Origin: an uncultured Pelagibacteraceae bacterium
Lineage (GTDB): Bacteria; Pseudomonadota; Alphaproteobacteria; Pelagibacterales; Pelagibacteraceae
Assembly (NCBI GenBank): GCA_902590365.1
Contig: CACIWJ010000002.1
Coordinates: forward strand, 1-62,524
Reading direction: 5' to 3'
Length of the DNA: 62,524 nt
The notes below the pieces were generated by a model. That model was not told the DNA's origin and ran no database searches. It was given only the letters and a program-made list of their open reading frames with translations. Within the stretch, counting starts at the first letter, position 1. Every line of letters starts with the position of its first letter. The position numbers and the translations under genes were made by a program. Shown here piece by piece: positions 1-7,962 of this stretch.

Positions 1-2
1 TT

Positions 3-512
3 GAATATTTTATTAAGTCATTTAAAAAAAATATAGAAGTTTTTGATACACCATCTTATTTTAAAGATATTAATAAATATCATCAAATAATTCATGAAAC
101 TGATTTAGCTAATAATTTTAGTGAATATTATAAAAAAAATAAAAAAAAACTTTCAAATTATATGCAAAAAGCTATCGCTAATGGAAATAAATATTCCTCA
201 AAAGAATATGCTGAAGCAATCGATTTTATGAAAAGAAGTTATGAGTCTTACAAAGAGGTTTTTGAGGATTACCATGGAGTATTATCACCATCTAGCCCAG
301 GTGTTGCACCCAAAGGTTTAAAAAGTACAGGTACAGCTGAATTTAATAAATGTTGGTCTTTTATGGGAACACCTTGTATTTCTCTTCCTTTACTTCAAGG
401 TGAAAATAATTTACCTTTAGGTGTTCAGTTAATTGGTGATAAATATGACGATCTTAGATTTTTAGGGATTGCTAGGTGGCTGGAAAAAGAAAGCAAGGAA
501 TTCAATGAATAA
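3..512 (+). CDS. amidase signature family protein, C-terminal part (truncated by window edge)
   Basis: The frame is open from base 3, so the gene begins upstream of the window. The ORF-track start at an internal Met is an artefact. About 170 residues are visible. The segment with SFMGTPCISLPLL followed by PLGVQLIGDKYDD is the characteristic C-terminal part of amidase signature enzymes (GatA and allophanate-hydrolase-like amidases). There a conserved strand and the GVQLIG turn complete the core. The Ser-Ser-Lys catalytic triad would lie in the missing part, so neither activity nor substrate can be judged. The stop codon overlaps the start of the next small gene (ATGAATAA), suggesting cotranslation. 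It could be a GatA paralogue, but without gatC/gatB in view I would not call it that. Confidence 0.8.
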   Translation, partial: EYFIKSFKKNIEVFDTPSYFKDINKYHQIIHETDLANNFSEYYKKNKKKLSNYMQKAIANGNKYSSKEYAEAIDFMKRSYESYKEVFEDYHGVLSPSSPGVAPKGLKSTGTAEFNKCWSFMGTPCISLPLLQGENNLPLGVQLIGDKYDDLRFLGIARWLEKESKEFNE

Positions 513-681
513 AATAACGACAATTATAGGTTTATCTTTTGCAATATTTTTTTTAGTTGGTCTTGCAACAACACTTACAAGATCAATGATGATTACGTTT
601 TGGGATGTTCTACCTGTTTATATATTGATGGGTATTGCAATCGTTATGATGGTGTACGAAGCTTTTTTTGATAAAAAATAG
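505..681 (+). CDS. small two-helix membrane protein of unknown function
   Basis: This 58-residue protein is mostly hydrophobic, with two probable membrane helices (roughly residues 5-25 and 30-50) and a charged FFDKK end. The ORF-track start at base 469 lies inside the amidase. The ATG at 505 is preferred because it sits on the amidase stop codon (ATGAATAA) and removes an implausible basic leader. I do not recognise a family. Its position between an amidase and a membrane-anchored hydrolase suggests a shared transcript but does not define a function. Confidence 0.6.
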   Translation: MNKITTIIGLSFAIFFLVGLATTLTRSMMITFWDVLPVYILMGIAIVMMVYEAFFDKK

Positions 682-695
682 TCATTTTTTAATTA

Positions 696-1505
696 ATGAA
701 ATCTAGTAGTTTTTTTAATATTTTTTTAGTCTTACTAGTAGTATATTTTTTTATATTAATTTTTTTATTTTTTTACCAAAGAAAATTACTTTATCACCCT
801 GGTGAAAATAATTATTTAGATGATGCATCACTAAATCATAAGATCGAAAAAATATATATACCTTCTGATCAAAAATTAGTTGCGTGGCATTTTAAAAAAA
901 ATCCAAAATATAAAACATTGCTCTTTTTTCATGGAAATGCTGGTAAAATTGATAATAGAATTTATAAATTAAATGAACTTTCTAAGCTTGATTTAAATTA
1001 TTTAATTTTTGCATACAGAGGTTTTAGTGGAAATGATGGAAAACCAAGTGAAAAAGGATTGTACAAAGATGCAAGGGCAGTAAAATACTGGCTTAATTTA
1101 AACAATATAAAAGACAGCGAAATAATTTTATATGGAGAGTCACTCGGTACTGCAATTGCAGTTGATTTAGCTAAAGAATTTAATTTTTCTGGAATAATTT
1201 TAGAGTCACCATTTACATCGATGGTTAAGCTTGCTAAAAAATATTATCCTTATTTACCTGTTAAACTTATTTTAAAAGATAAATATGAAACAATAGGAAA
1301 ATTAGATCAAATTAATTCACCAATTTTAATTATGCATGGAGCGAAAGATACTATTGTTCCTTTTGAAATGGGTTTAAAAATTTATGAAATTGTAAATAGT
1401 CCTAAATATAAATACTTTAATGATAATGATGACCACATGATGGATTATAATGAAGATCTAGTTCAATCTATCAGAAATTTTATAAAAACTATTGATATTA
1501 ATTAA
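696..1505 (+). CDS. membrane-anchored alpha/beta hydrolase (BEM46/YfhR-like)
   Basis: The 269-residue protein starts with one strongly hydrophobic helix (about residues 7-27), which should anchor it in the inner membrane. An alpha/beta hydrolase fold follows. The oxyanion-loop motif FFHGNAG, the nucleophile elbow GESLG and the late Asp-containing HGAKDTIVP are all visible. The catalytic His is probably in DNDDHMMDY near the C-terminus. This is the arrangement of the BEM46/YfhR group of serine hydrolases, whose physiological substrates are mostly unknown. The last 8 bases overlap the end of ftsY on the opposite strand. Confidence 0.8.
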   Translation: MKSSSFFNIFLVLLVVYFFILIFLFFYQRKLLYHPGENNYLDDASLNHKIEKIYIPSDQKLVAWHFKKNPKYKTLLFFHGNAGKIDNRIYKLNELSKLDLNYLIFAYRGFSGNDGKPSEKGLYKDARAVKYWLNLNNIKDSEIILYGESLGTAIAVDLAKEFNFSGIILESPFTSMVKLAKKYYPYLPVKLILKDKYETIGKLDQINSPILIMHGAKDTIVPFEMGLKIYEIVNSPKYKYFNDNDDHMMDYNEDLVQSIRNFIKTIDIN

Positions 1506-2415
1506 ATTGAGTAAAAGCTTTTGCAAATTGTTCTGCTTTAAAAATTTCTAAGTCATCTTCTTTTTCGCCCAAACCCAAAGCAATAATTGGTAATTTATAT
1601 TTTTTTGCAATAGCAATTAAAATTCCACCTTTTGCAGTTCCATCTAGTTTAGTCATAATTAATCCTGTAATTGAAATTATCTTATTAAACTCTTCAACTT
1701 GATTAATTACATTTTGTCCAGAAGTTGCATCCAAAACTAATAATACTTCGTGAGGAGCATTAGGATCGATTTTTTTTGTTACATTTGCAATTTTTTTATA
1801 TTCTTCCATTAAATTTTTTTTATTTTGTAATCTTCCAGCAGTATCTATTAAGACATGTGTAAATTGTTTTTTTATAGCTTCATCAACAGCTTTATATGCA
1901 ACAGATGCAGGATCAGAACCTTGTGTTGATTTGATAATTTCTACATCTATTTTTTTAGCCCAATTTTCTAATTGCTCAATGGCTGCAGCTCTAAAAGTAT
2001 CTGATGCTGAAAAAATAACTTTGTTACCATTTGATTTTAATATTTTTCCTATTTTTCCTATTGTTGTAGTTTTTCCTACTCCATTCACTCCTGAAACAAG
2101 AATAGCATTCAAATCACTTTTATTTTTAAAGAAATTCTCATTTTCCAATGGTGACATTAAATTAATTATATAAGTTTTAAGAATTGAATTAATTTCATCA
2201 ACTTTATTTTTATTAGGATCAATTTTTTTTTCTGCAATTATATTTCTAATTTCTGCAGATGCTACGACACCTACATCAGACTGAATTAAAAAATCTTCAA
2301 TTTCATTAAGTGTCTTATCATCTATTTCTTTTTTTATAATTATTTCTTTAAGACCAGATGTAAAAGTAGAAGCACTTTTTTTAAAACCTAATTTAAATTT
2401 TTCAAAAATACCCAT
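1498..2415 (-). CDS. ftsY: signal recognition particle receptor FtsY
   Basis: This is the 305-residue SRP receptor GTPase, which docks Ffh-ribosome complexes to the membrane for co-translational insertion. The N-terminal four-helix N domain (residues 1-90) is followed by the G domain. G1 is GVNGVGKTTT, the substrate-binding insert contains DTFRAAAIEQL, G3 is DTAGRL and G4 is TKLDGTAKGG. It lacks the long acidic A domain of E. coli FtsY, as is usual in alphaproteobacteria. Its start overlaps the dapF stop (TAATG), so the two are probably cotranslated. Its partner ffh is transcribed divergently just beyond dapF. Its 3' end overlaps the upstream hydrolase gene convergently. Confidence 0.96.
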   Translation of the reverse strand: MGIFEKFKLGFKKSASTFTSGLKEIIIKKEIDDKTLNEIEDFLIQSDVGVVASAEIRNIIAEKKIDPNKNKVDEINSILKTYIINLMSPLENENFFKNKSDLNAILVSGVNGVGKTTTIGKIGKILKSNGNKVIFSASDTFRAAAIEQLENWAKKIDVEIIKSTQGSDPASVAYKAVDEAIKKQFTHVLIDTAGRLQNKKNLMEEYKKIANVTKKIDPNAPHEVLLVLDATSGQNVINQVEEFNKIISITGLIMTKLDGTAKGGILIAIAKKYKLPIIALGLGEKEDDLEIFKAEQFAKAFTQFN

Positions 2416-3239
2416 TAAATTTTAATTTTGATTTGATTTATACTAGAAACAGGCCCACTCATTGAAATATTTTCACTTTCATCTATGTATATTGATAGCT
2501 TTCCTAGTTCAAATTCTATTTGAGTTTTATTATTTACTTTACCATTAATTTTTGCAGCATAGGCAGTTGCACATGCTGCTGTCCCACAGGCTTTTGTTAG
2601 GCCAGCACCTCTCTCCCATACTTTAACTTTAATGTGATTCTCATCAATTATTTTTGCTAAAGTGACATTACATTTTTTAGGAAACAATTTATCATTTTCA
2701 ATTTCTGGTCCAATTTTTTCTAAATTAAAATCTTCTATATTATTAATAAAAAAAACAATATGTGGATTTCCAACATTTACTGCAGTGCCTCCAAAATGTT
2801 CTTTATTATTTTTATCAATAATTTTGTAATTTAAATTATTAGTATTAAGCTCTTTTATTAAAGGAATTTCATTCCATTTAGTTTTTGCTGAGCCAATTTT
2901 TGTTTCTACCAATTTTTCTCCTAAAATTTTTGACTCTAAATTTCCAGACTCAGTTTCTAGCATAATCTTATCTTTATTCATTTCTTTTGATAATAAATAA
3001 GCTACACATCTAGTTCCATTTCCACAGGCACCAGATGTACCTCCATCTGAATTATAAAATTCTATACCAGCATCTGTTTTTTCATTTTTTTTTATAAATA
3101 TAAGTTGATCACAGCCAATAAAGTTTCTATTACATATTTTTTTTATTTGATCATTTGTTAATTCAATATGATTATGTCTTTGATCAATGATTACAAAGTC
3201 ATTTCCTAGGCCGTCCATTTTAAAAGCTTTGAATTCCAT
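2415..3239 (-). CDS. dapF: diaminopimelate epimerase
   Basis: DapF (274 residues) interconverts LL- and meso-diaminopimelate for peptidoglycan and lysine synthesis in the cytoplasm. The N-terminal MDGLGNDFVIID signature is present. The two catalytic cysteines lie in SGACGNGTRC (about residue 73) and KACGTAACA (about residue 217), one per pseudo-symmetric half. Length matches the family. It is the first gene of a minus-strand pair with ftsY. Its promoter must lie in the divergent space shared with the ffh leader, where a TATAAT box reads on the minus strand at about 3280-3285. Confidence 0.96.
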   Translation of the reverse strand: MEFKAFKMDGLGNDFVIIDQRHNHIELTNDQIKKICNRNFIGCDQLIFIKKNEKTDAGIEFYNSDGGTSGACGNGTRCVAYLLSKEMNKDKIMLETESGNLESKILGEKLVETKIGSAKTKWNEIPLIKELNTNNLNYKIIDKNNKEHFGGTAVNVGNPHIVFFINNIEDFNLEKIGPEIENDKLFPKKCNVTLAKIIDENHIKVKVWERGAGLTKACGTAACATAYAAKINGKVNNKTQIEFELGKLSIYIDESENISMSGPVSSINQIKIKI

Positions 3240-3261
3240 ATAATAATACTTAACTTATTTA

Positions 3262-3288
3262 TTGACTTTTTGAAGCTCTATTATAGTT
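3262..3288 (+). promoter_or_regulatory. candidate ffh promoter
   Basis: A TTGACT hexamer (3262-3267) and a TATAGT or TATTAT box (3279-3288) stand just before the GC-rich ffh leader. The spacing is not ideal (15 bases to TATAGT). The overlapping TATTATA element also reads as TATAAT on the minus strand, where it could serve dapF. Position is the main support. Confidence 0.35.
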
Positions 3289-3392
3289 TATCGCAGTTTC
3301 CGCAAAATAAGCAATTTGCGGTGTCTTTGGCAACAAAGAGATCGACACCAGTCAGCGAGGGTTCGCCCACTGGTGCGATGGCTGCTGGGTAA
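3289..3392 (+). ncRNA. structured ffh leader RNA (ffh motif), probable cis-regulator
   Basis: Between the promoter region and the ffh ATG lie about 100 bases with 54 G+C per 100, in a genome otherwise near 30%. They fold into a closed multi-branch structure. An outer stem ATCGCA/TGCGAT (3290-3295 with 3374-3379) encloses three hairpins. The first is CCGCAAA/TTTGCGG (3300-3321). The second is CTTTG-GCAA-CAAAG with a GNRA loop, extended by GTGT/ACAC (3321-3348). The third is CCAGT/ACTGG enclosing GGG-TTCG-CCC (3348-3373). A GCTGCTGGG tail sits just before the start codon. A candidate structured element ahead of the SRP protein gene has been reported from Candidatus Pelagibacter and marine metagenomes; this appears to be that motif. 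Its ligand or protein partner is unknown to me. The ORF-track extension of ffh through this RNA is spurious. Confidence 0.8.
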
Positions 3393-3396
3393 AAAT

Positions 3397-4755
3397 ATGT
3401 TTGAAAATTTGGCAAATAAATTTGAAGAAGTTTTTTCTTCTCTAAAAAAAGCACCGTCACTTGACGAAAAGCAAGTTGATGAAGGACTAAGAGGTATTAG
3501 GCAAGCTCTTTTAGAAGGAGATGTTTCATTGGATGTTGCAAAACAATTCATTGAAAATGTTAAACCAAAAGTTTTAGGCCAAGAAATAATTAGGTCCACT
3601 TCACCAGGGCAAATGGTGGTTAAAATAGTTTATGATGAACTAGTAAAATTGCTTGGTGAAAAAAATGAAGATATAAATTTAAACGCAGTTCCACCAGTTC
3701 CTATGATGTTGGTTGGACTTCAAGGTTCTGGAAAAACAACTACAACTGCAAAATTAGCAAAGTTTTTAGAAAAAAACAAAAAAAAGAAAATTATGATGGT
3801 CAGTCTTGACGTCTATAGACCTGCTGCTCAGGAGCAGCTTAAATCACTTGGCGATCAAAATAATATTTTAACATTACCAATAATTGAAGGGCAATTGCCA
3901 GTGGATATTTGTAGAAGAGCAATTAGTGCAGCAAACCTTAATGGTGCAGAAATAATATTATTTGATACAGCAGGAAGAACTCAAATTGACCTTCAAATGA
4001 TGAGTGAAATTAAACAAATAGAAAATATAATTAAACCAGCTGAAACCTTTTTAGTAGCAGACTCTCTTACAGGTCAAGTTGCTGCAGAAGTAGCAAAAGA
4101 ATTTAAAAATACGGTTAATCTTTCAGGAATTATTTTGACTAGAGCTGATGGTGATGCAAGAGGTGGTGCCGCAGTAAGTATGAAGTATGTTTCAAATGTT
4201 CCTATAAAATTTTTAGGTATTGGAGAAAAAATTGATAATTTAGAAGTTTTTCACCCAGATAGAATAGCGAACAGAATTTTAGGAATGGGAGATATTGTAT
4301 CTCTCGTTGAAAAAGCATCTCAAGATTTAAGTGAAGAAAATTTAAAAAAAACTGAAGAAAATTTAAAAAAAGGTCAGTTTTCTTTAGAGGATTATTTATC
4401 GCAATTACGTCAAATGAAAAAAATGGGAGGAATTGAAGGTGTTATGTCTTTTTTACCAGGCGTATCGAAAATTAAATCACAAATGGAAAATTCAGGAATA
4501 GATGAAAAAATTATTACAGAAAATGAAGCTGTCATTCTATCTATGACAAAAAAAGAAAGAGAAAATCCAAAAATTATTGACGGCTCAAGAAAAAAAAGAA
4601 TTGCTAATGGCTCAGGTACAAATATTGCCACTATCAATAAATTGTTAAAACAATTTAAAATGATGTCTGAAATGATGAAAAAGATGTCGAAAGGAAATAT
4701 GAAAGGAATGGCAGACAAAGGAATTCCGCCAGAACTTTTTAATCAATTAAAATAA
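3397..4755 (+). CDS. ffh: signal recognition particle protein Ffh
   Basis: Ffh (452 residues from the ATG at 3397) is the SRP54 GTPase. It binds signal peptides and 4.5S RNA and pairs with FtsY. The N domain is followed by the G domain, with GLQGSGKTTTTAKLA, DVYRPAAQEQL, DTAGRTQID and TRADGDARGG. The C-terminal M domain is rich in methionine (MMSEMMKKMSKGNMKGM), which forms the signal-peptide groove. I chose the internal ATG because residues 1-27 of the track ORF are translated from the structured leader RNA and resemble nothing in the family. It heads the ffh-rpsP-trmD-rplS group. The 4.5S RNA gene is not in this window. Confidence 0.96.
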   Translation: MFENLANKFEEVFSSLKKAPSLDEKQVDEGLRGIRQALLEGDVSLDVAKQFIENVKPKVLGQEIIRSTSPGQMVVKIVYDELVKLLGEKNEDINLNAVPPVPMMLVGLQGSGKTTTTAKLAKFLEKNKKKKIMMVSLDVYRPAAQEQLKSLGDQNNILTLPIIEGQLPVDICRRAISAANLNGAEIILFDTAGRTQIDLQMMSEIKQIENIIKPAETFLVADSLTGQVAAEVAKEFKNTVNLSGIILTRADGDARGGAAVSMKYVSNVPIKFLGIGEKIDNLEVFHPDRIANRILGMGDIVSLVEKASQDLSEENLKKTEENLKKGQFSLEDYLSQLRQMKKMGGIEGVMSFLPGVSKIKSQMENSGIDEKIITENEAVILSMTKKERENPKIIDGSRKKRIANGSGTNIATINKLLKQFKMMSEMMKKMSKGNMKGMADKGIPPELFNQLK

Positions 4756-4758
4756 AAA

Positions 4759-4764
4759 AAGGAG
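4759..4764 (+). promoter_or_regulatory. strong Shine-Dalgarno sequence of rpsP
   Basis: AAGGAG stands four bases before the ATG of rpsP. Most genes in this window have weak or no visible ribosome-binding sites, so this strong one fits the high expression expected of a ribosomal protein. Confidence 0.65.
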
Positions 4765-4768
4765 AAAA

Positions 4769-5284
4769 ATGTTAAAACTGAGACTATCAATGGGAGGAAC
4801 AAAGAAAAGGCCAGTGTACAAAATAGTAGTGGCTGACAGTAGATTTGCAAGGGATGGAAGATTTATTGAAAAATTAGGTTTTTTTAATCCTCTATTACCA
4901 AAAGAAAAAAAAGAAAGAATTGGTTTGCAGCCAGAAAGAATTAAATATTGGCTAGGTCAAGGAGCACAACCAACGCTTCGTGTGGCAAGAATTCTTGGAG
5001 AAAATCAATTAATGCCGATGCCAGAAAAAGGAAATAATCCTTTAAAAGCTATTCCAAAAAAAGATAGGAAGAAAGAAGCTAAAGAGGAAGCTCCTAAGGC
5101 AGAAGAGAAAAAAGCAGATGCACCAAAAGAAGCTCCTAAGGCAGAAGAGAAAAAAGCAGATGCACCAAAAGAAGCTCCTAAGGCAGAAGAGAAAAAAGCA
5201 GATGCACCAAAAGAAGCTCCTAAGGCAGAAGAGAAAAAAGCAGATGCACCAAAAGAAGCTCCTAAGGCAGAAGAGAAAAAATAA
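4769..5284 (+). CDS. rpsP: 30S ribosomal protein S16 with a long repetitive C-terminal tail
   Basis: The first 80 or so residues are ordinary S16 (MLKLRLSMGGTKKRPVYKIVV, then GFFNPL and the LGQGAQPT segment), a small-subunit assembly protein. The protein is then extended to 171 residues. An Ala/Lys/Glu/Pro-rich, probably disordered tail is built from the unit [14 protein letters not shown], repeated four times plus a partial fifth copy. Typical S16 is about 80-100 residues, and alphaproteobacterial S16 often has a shorter charged tail. The repeats are identical at the DNA level. The downstream neighbour is trmD, with only 2 bases between; the rimM gene usually found here is missing. Confidence 0.95.
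   Translation: MLKLRLSMGGTKKRPVYKIVVADSRFARDGRFIEKLGFFNPLLPKEKKERIGLQPERIKYWLGQGAQPTLRVARILGENQLMPMPEKGNNPLKAIPKKDRKKEAKEEAPKAEEKKADAPKEAPKAEEKKADAPKEAPKAEEKKADAPKEAPKAEEKKADAPKEAPKAEEKK
5087..5281 (+). repeat. 42-bp in-frame tandem repeat in rpsP
   Basis: Four identical copies of a 42-base unit (starting gaagctcctaaggcagaa) begin at 5087, 5129, 5171 and 5213. A truncated fifth copy at 5255 runs into the stop codon. The unit is 14 codons, so copy-number change keeps the frame. Perfect identity, including third positions, implies very recent expansion or homogenisation by slippage or recombination. Confidence 0.95.
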
Positions 5285-5286
5285 AT

Positions 5287-5976
5287 ATGTTTGTTGCTAC
5301 TGTTTTCACTCTCTATCCAGATTTATTTCCAGGGCCTTTTAGTGAAGGCTTATATGGAAAGGCATTAGAAAAAAAAATATGGAATTTACAAAAAGTAAAC
5401 TTAAGAGATTATGCAGAAGACAAACATAAAACTGTTGATGATACGCCGTATGGTGGTGGATCAGGTATGTTAATTAAGCCAGATGTGATTGGCAATGCAT
5501 TGGATAAAAATACAAAAAAAGGTGAAAAAATAATATTTTTAACACCAAGAGGAAAAGTATTTAATCATGAATGTGCTAAAAAATTTTCGCAAGAAAAAAT
5601 CATAAATATAATTTGTGGACACTTTGAGGGAATTGATCAAAGAGTTATAGACTCAAGAAATATTGAGGAAATTAGTATTGGTGATTTTGTTTTATCTGGT
5701 GGTGAAACAGCATCTTACGTTTTCTTAGACGCGATTTTAAGATTAATTCCAGGAGTTATTGGTAATGAAAATTCAGTTGCAGAAGAAAGCTTTGAAAATG
5801 GACTTTTAGAGTATCCTCAATACACAAAACCTCAAATTTGGGAGAAAAAAAGTGTGCCCAATGTCCTTTTGTCAGGAGATCATGCTAAAATTAAAGACTG
5901 GCGTTTACTCCAATCTGAGGCTATAACACGCGACCGTAGGCCAGATTTATGGCAAAAATATAATAAAAAAAATTAA
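5287..5976 (+). CDS. trmD: tRNA (guanine-N1)-methyltransferase TrmD
   Basis: TrmD (229 residues) methylates N1 of G37 in tRNAs that read CNN codons, preventing +1 frameshifts. The SPOUT fold signatures are clear: [14 protein letters not shown] at the N-terminus, [12 protein letters not shown], the knot segment [12 protein letters not shown], and [10 protein letters not shown]. The C-terminal RRPDLW is also typical. It follows rpsP after 2 bases and precedes rplS, the conserved S16-TrmD-L19 order. Confidence 0.96.
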   Translation: MFVATVFTLYPDLFPGPFSEGLYGKALEKKIWNLQKVNLRDYAEDKHKTVDDTPYGGGSGMLIKPDVIGNALDKNTKKGEKIIFLTPRGKVFNHECAKKFSQEKIINIICGHFEGIDQRVIDSRNIEEISIGDFVLSGGETASYVFLDAILRLIPGVIGNENSVAEESFENGLLEYPQYTKPQIWEKKSVPNVLLSGDHAKIKDWRLLQSEAITRDRRPDLWQKYNKKN

Positions 5977-5992
5977 TTTGACTAACTTAAAA

Positions 5993-6547
5993 ATGAAAAC
6001 AATTGAAGAAATTAATCAGGCTAATGTTAAAAAAATAGCTGCAGAAAAAAAACTGCCAAATTTTTCTACAGGAGATATTGTTAAAGTTGGCGTCAGAATC
6101 ACAGAAGGAAAAAGGGACAGAATTCAGTATTTTGAAGGAGTTTGTATTGCAAAAAAAAATAGAGATATCAATTCATCTTTTACGGTTAGAAAAATATCTT
6201 TTGGAGAGGGAGTTGAAAGAACATTTGCACTTTATAGTTCAATAGTTGACTCAATAAAGGTTATAAGATCAGGTAAAGTAAGAAAAGCTAAACTTTATTA
6301 TTTAAGAGATAGAACTGGTAAATCAGCAAGAATTGCTGAAAAAATAAAAAAGAAAATTGGTATTGAGATAGATACTAAACCAGAACAAGTTACTGAAGAA
6401 AATGTTGCTCCTCCTGTAGTAGAGAAAGCAACTACTGAAGCTCCAAAAGCTGAGGTTCCAAAAACTGAAGCTCCAAAAGCTGAGGTTCCAAAAACTGAAG
6501 CTCCAAAAGCTGAAGAAAAAAAAGAAAGTTCAAAAAAGAAAAAATAA
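5993..6547 (+). CDS. rplS: 50S ribosomal protein L19 with repetitive C-terminal tail
   Basis: The core ([56 protein letters not shown]) is standard L19, which sits at the 30S-50S interface. Family members are normally about 115-130 residues; here a tail of about 60 residues extends it to 184. The tail is rich in [10 protein letters not shown] units followed by [12 protein letters not shown] prefer the ATG at 5993; the track's TTG at 5978, one base after the trmD stop, is an alternative that adds five residues. The tail resembles that of S16 in the same operon in composition and motif, although its DNA repeat is different. Confidence 0.93.
   Translation: MKTIEEINQANVKKIAAEKKLPNFSTGDIVKVGVRITEGKRDRIQYFEGVCIAKKNRDINSSFTVRKISFGEGVERTFALYSSIVDSIKVIRSGKVRKAKLYYLRDRTGKSARIAEKIKKKIGIEIDTKPEQVTEENVAPPVVEKATTEAPKAEVPKTEAPKAEVPKTEAPKAEEKKESSKKKK
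6434..6511 (+). repeat. 30-bp in-frame tandem repeat in rplS
   Basis: The unit actgaagctccaaaagctga(g)gttccaaaa occurs in two identical copies (6434-6463, 6464-6493) and a partial third. It encodes [10 protein letters not shown] and keeps the reading frame. Confidence 0.9.
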
Positions 6548-6558
6548 TTTTTTTCTAA

Positions 6559-7962
6559 ATGCCTAAAACAATATACGATAAAATATGGAATGAACATCTT
6601 GTTCACCAACAAAACGATGGTACATCATTACTTTTTGTTGATAGACACTTAATTCACGAAGTTACAAGCCCACAAGCTTTTGAGGGTTTAAGAAATTCAA
6701 ACAGAAAAGTTAGACAACCAAAACTAACATTAGCTGTAGCAGATCACAATGTACCTACAACTGATAGATCTAAAGGAATTTCTGACAAGGAATCAAAACT
6801 ACAAGTAGATACATTAGAAAAAAATTGTAAAGAATTTGGAGTACAATTATTTGGTATGAATGATAAACGTCAAGGTATTGTTCATATAATTGGACCTGAA
6901 CAAGGATTTACTCAACCTGGAACAATTATAGTTTGTGGAGATAGTCATACAGCAACTCATGGAGCTTTTGGATCATTAGCCTTTGGTATTGGAACGTCAG
7001 AGGTTGAGCATGTATTAGCAACCCAAACATTAGTACAAAAAAAATCTAAAAATTTTAGAATTAATGTTAATGGAAAACTTTCTGTTGGAGTAACATCTAA
7101 AGATGTAATATTACAAATAATTGGGAAAATAGGAACAGCCGGCGGAACAGGATATGTAATTGAGTATGCTGGAAATGTAATATCTTCATTAAGTGTTGAG
7201 CAAAGAATGACAATTTGTAATATGACAATTGAAGGTGGTGCAAGAGCAGGTTTAATTCAGCCAGATGAAAAAATTTTTAAATATTTAAAAGATAAACCAA
7301 TGTCTCCTAAAAAAGATAATTGGGATAAAGCTATGGATTATTGGAGTAGTTTAAAATCTGATAGTGATGCAAATTTTGACAAGGAAATAACTTTAGATGG
7401 AAAAGATATATTGCCTATGGTTACATGGGGAACTTCACCGCAAGATGTTGTTTCTATTGATGGCAAAGTTCCAAATCCAAAATATGAGACAAATGAAGAT
7501 AAAAAAAATTCAATTGAAAGATCATTAAAGTATATGGGCTTAAAACCTGATACTGCTATTAAAGAAATAAAGATAGATAAAGTATTTATAGGAAGCTGTA
7601 CCAATGGAAGAATTGAGGATTTAAGAGATGCAGCTAAAATTCTAAAAAATAGAAAAGTAGCAAACCATGTTTATGCAATGGTTGTGCCTGGTTCTGGATT
7701 AGTTAAAGAACAAGCTGAACAAGAAGGATTAGATAAAATATTTAAAGATTCAGGTTTTGATTGGAGAGAACCAGGCTGTTCCATGTGTTTAGCGATGAAT
7801 GCAGATAAATTAAAACCTGAAGAAAGATGTGCATCGACCTCAAACAGAAATTTTGAAGGTCGTCAAGGAAGAGGCGGTAGAACACATTTAGTGAGCCCAG
7901 CAATGGCCGCAGCTGCGGCTATATCAGGAACATTAGACGATGTTAGAAAATACAGAAATTAA
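6559..7962 (+). CDS. leuC: 3-isopropylmalate dehydratase, large subunit
   Basis: LeuC (467 residues) is the aconitase-family subunit that isomerises 2- to 3-isopropylmalate in leucine synthesis, together with LeuD. Substrate- and cluster-binding motifs are present: [24 protein letters not shown], and cysteines for the 4Fe-4S cluster in [11 protein letters not shown] and GCSMCLAMN. The C-terminal [10 protein letters not shown] is also diagnostic. leuD follows directly after the stop codon. leuA is not in this window. Confidence 0.97.
   Translation: MPKTIYDKIWNEHLVHQQNDGTSLLFVDRHLIHEVTSPQAFEGLRNSNRKVRQPKLTLAVADHNVPTTDRSKGISDKESKLQVDTLEKNCKEFGVQLFGMNDKRQGIVHIIGPEQGFTQPGTIIVCGDSHTATHGAFGSLAFGIGTSEVEHVLATQTLVQKKSKNFRINVNGKLSVGVTSKDVILQIIGKIGTAGGTGYVIEYAGNVISSLSVEQRMTICNMTIEGGARAGLIQPDEKIFKYLKDKPMSPKKDNWDKAMDYWSSLKSDSDANFDKEITLDGKDILPMVTWGTSPQDVVSIDGKVPNPKYETNEDKKNSIERSLKYMGLKPDTAIKEIKIDKVFIGSCTNGRIEDLRDAAKILKNRKVANHVYAMVVPGSGLVKEQAEQEGLDKIFKDSGFDWREPGCSMCLAMNADKLKPEERCASTSNRNFEGRQGRGGRTHLVSPAMAAAAAISGTLDDVRKYRN

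Noticed and set aside
3289-3392. 4.5S SRP RNA or a tRNA in the ffh leader
   Set aside because: The conserved SRP domain IV signature (asymmetric loop with GGAA tetraloop) is absent, and no cloverleaf with a T-loop can be drawn; the multi-hairpin fold fits the ffh leader motif better.
3316-3396. N-terminal extension of ffh (MRCLWQQRDRHQ...) in the ORF track
   Set aside because: It translates a GC-rich structured leader RNA and matches nothing in Ffh; the ATG at 3397 gives the standard N-terminus.
3288-3599. Minus-strand ORF opposite the ffh start
   Set aside because: Shadow of ffh and its leader; composition and codon use do not suggest a gene.
5087-5281. CRISPR-like array
   Set aside because: The copies are directly adjacent without spacers and code in frame for the S16 tail.
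5118-5342. ORF MHQKKLLRQKRKK... overlapping rpsP
   Set aside because: It is the +1-shifted reading of the 42-bp repeat array and has no independent support.
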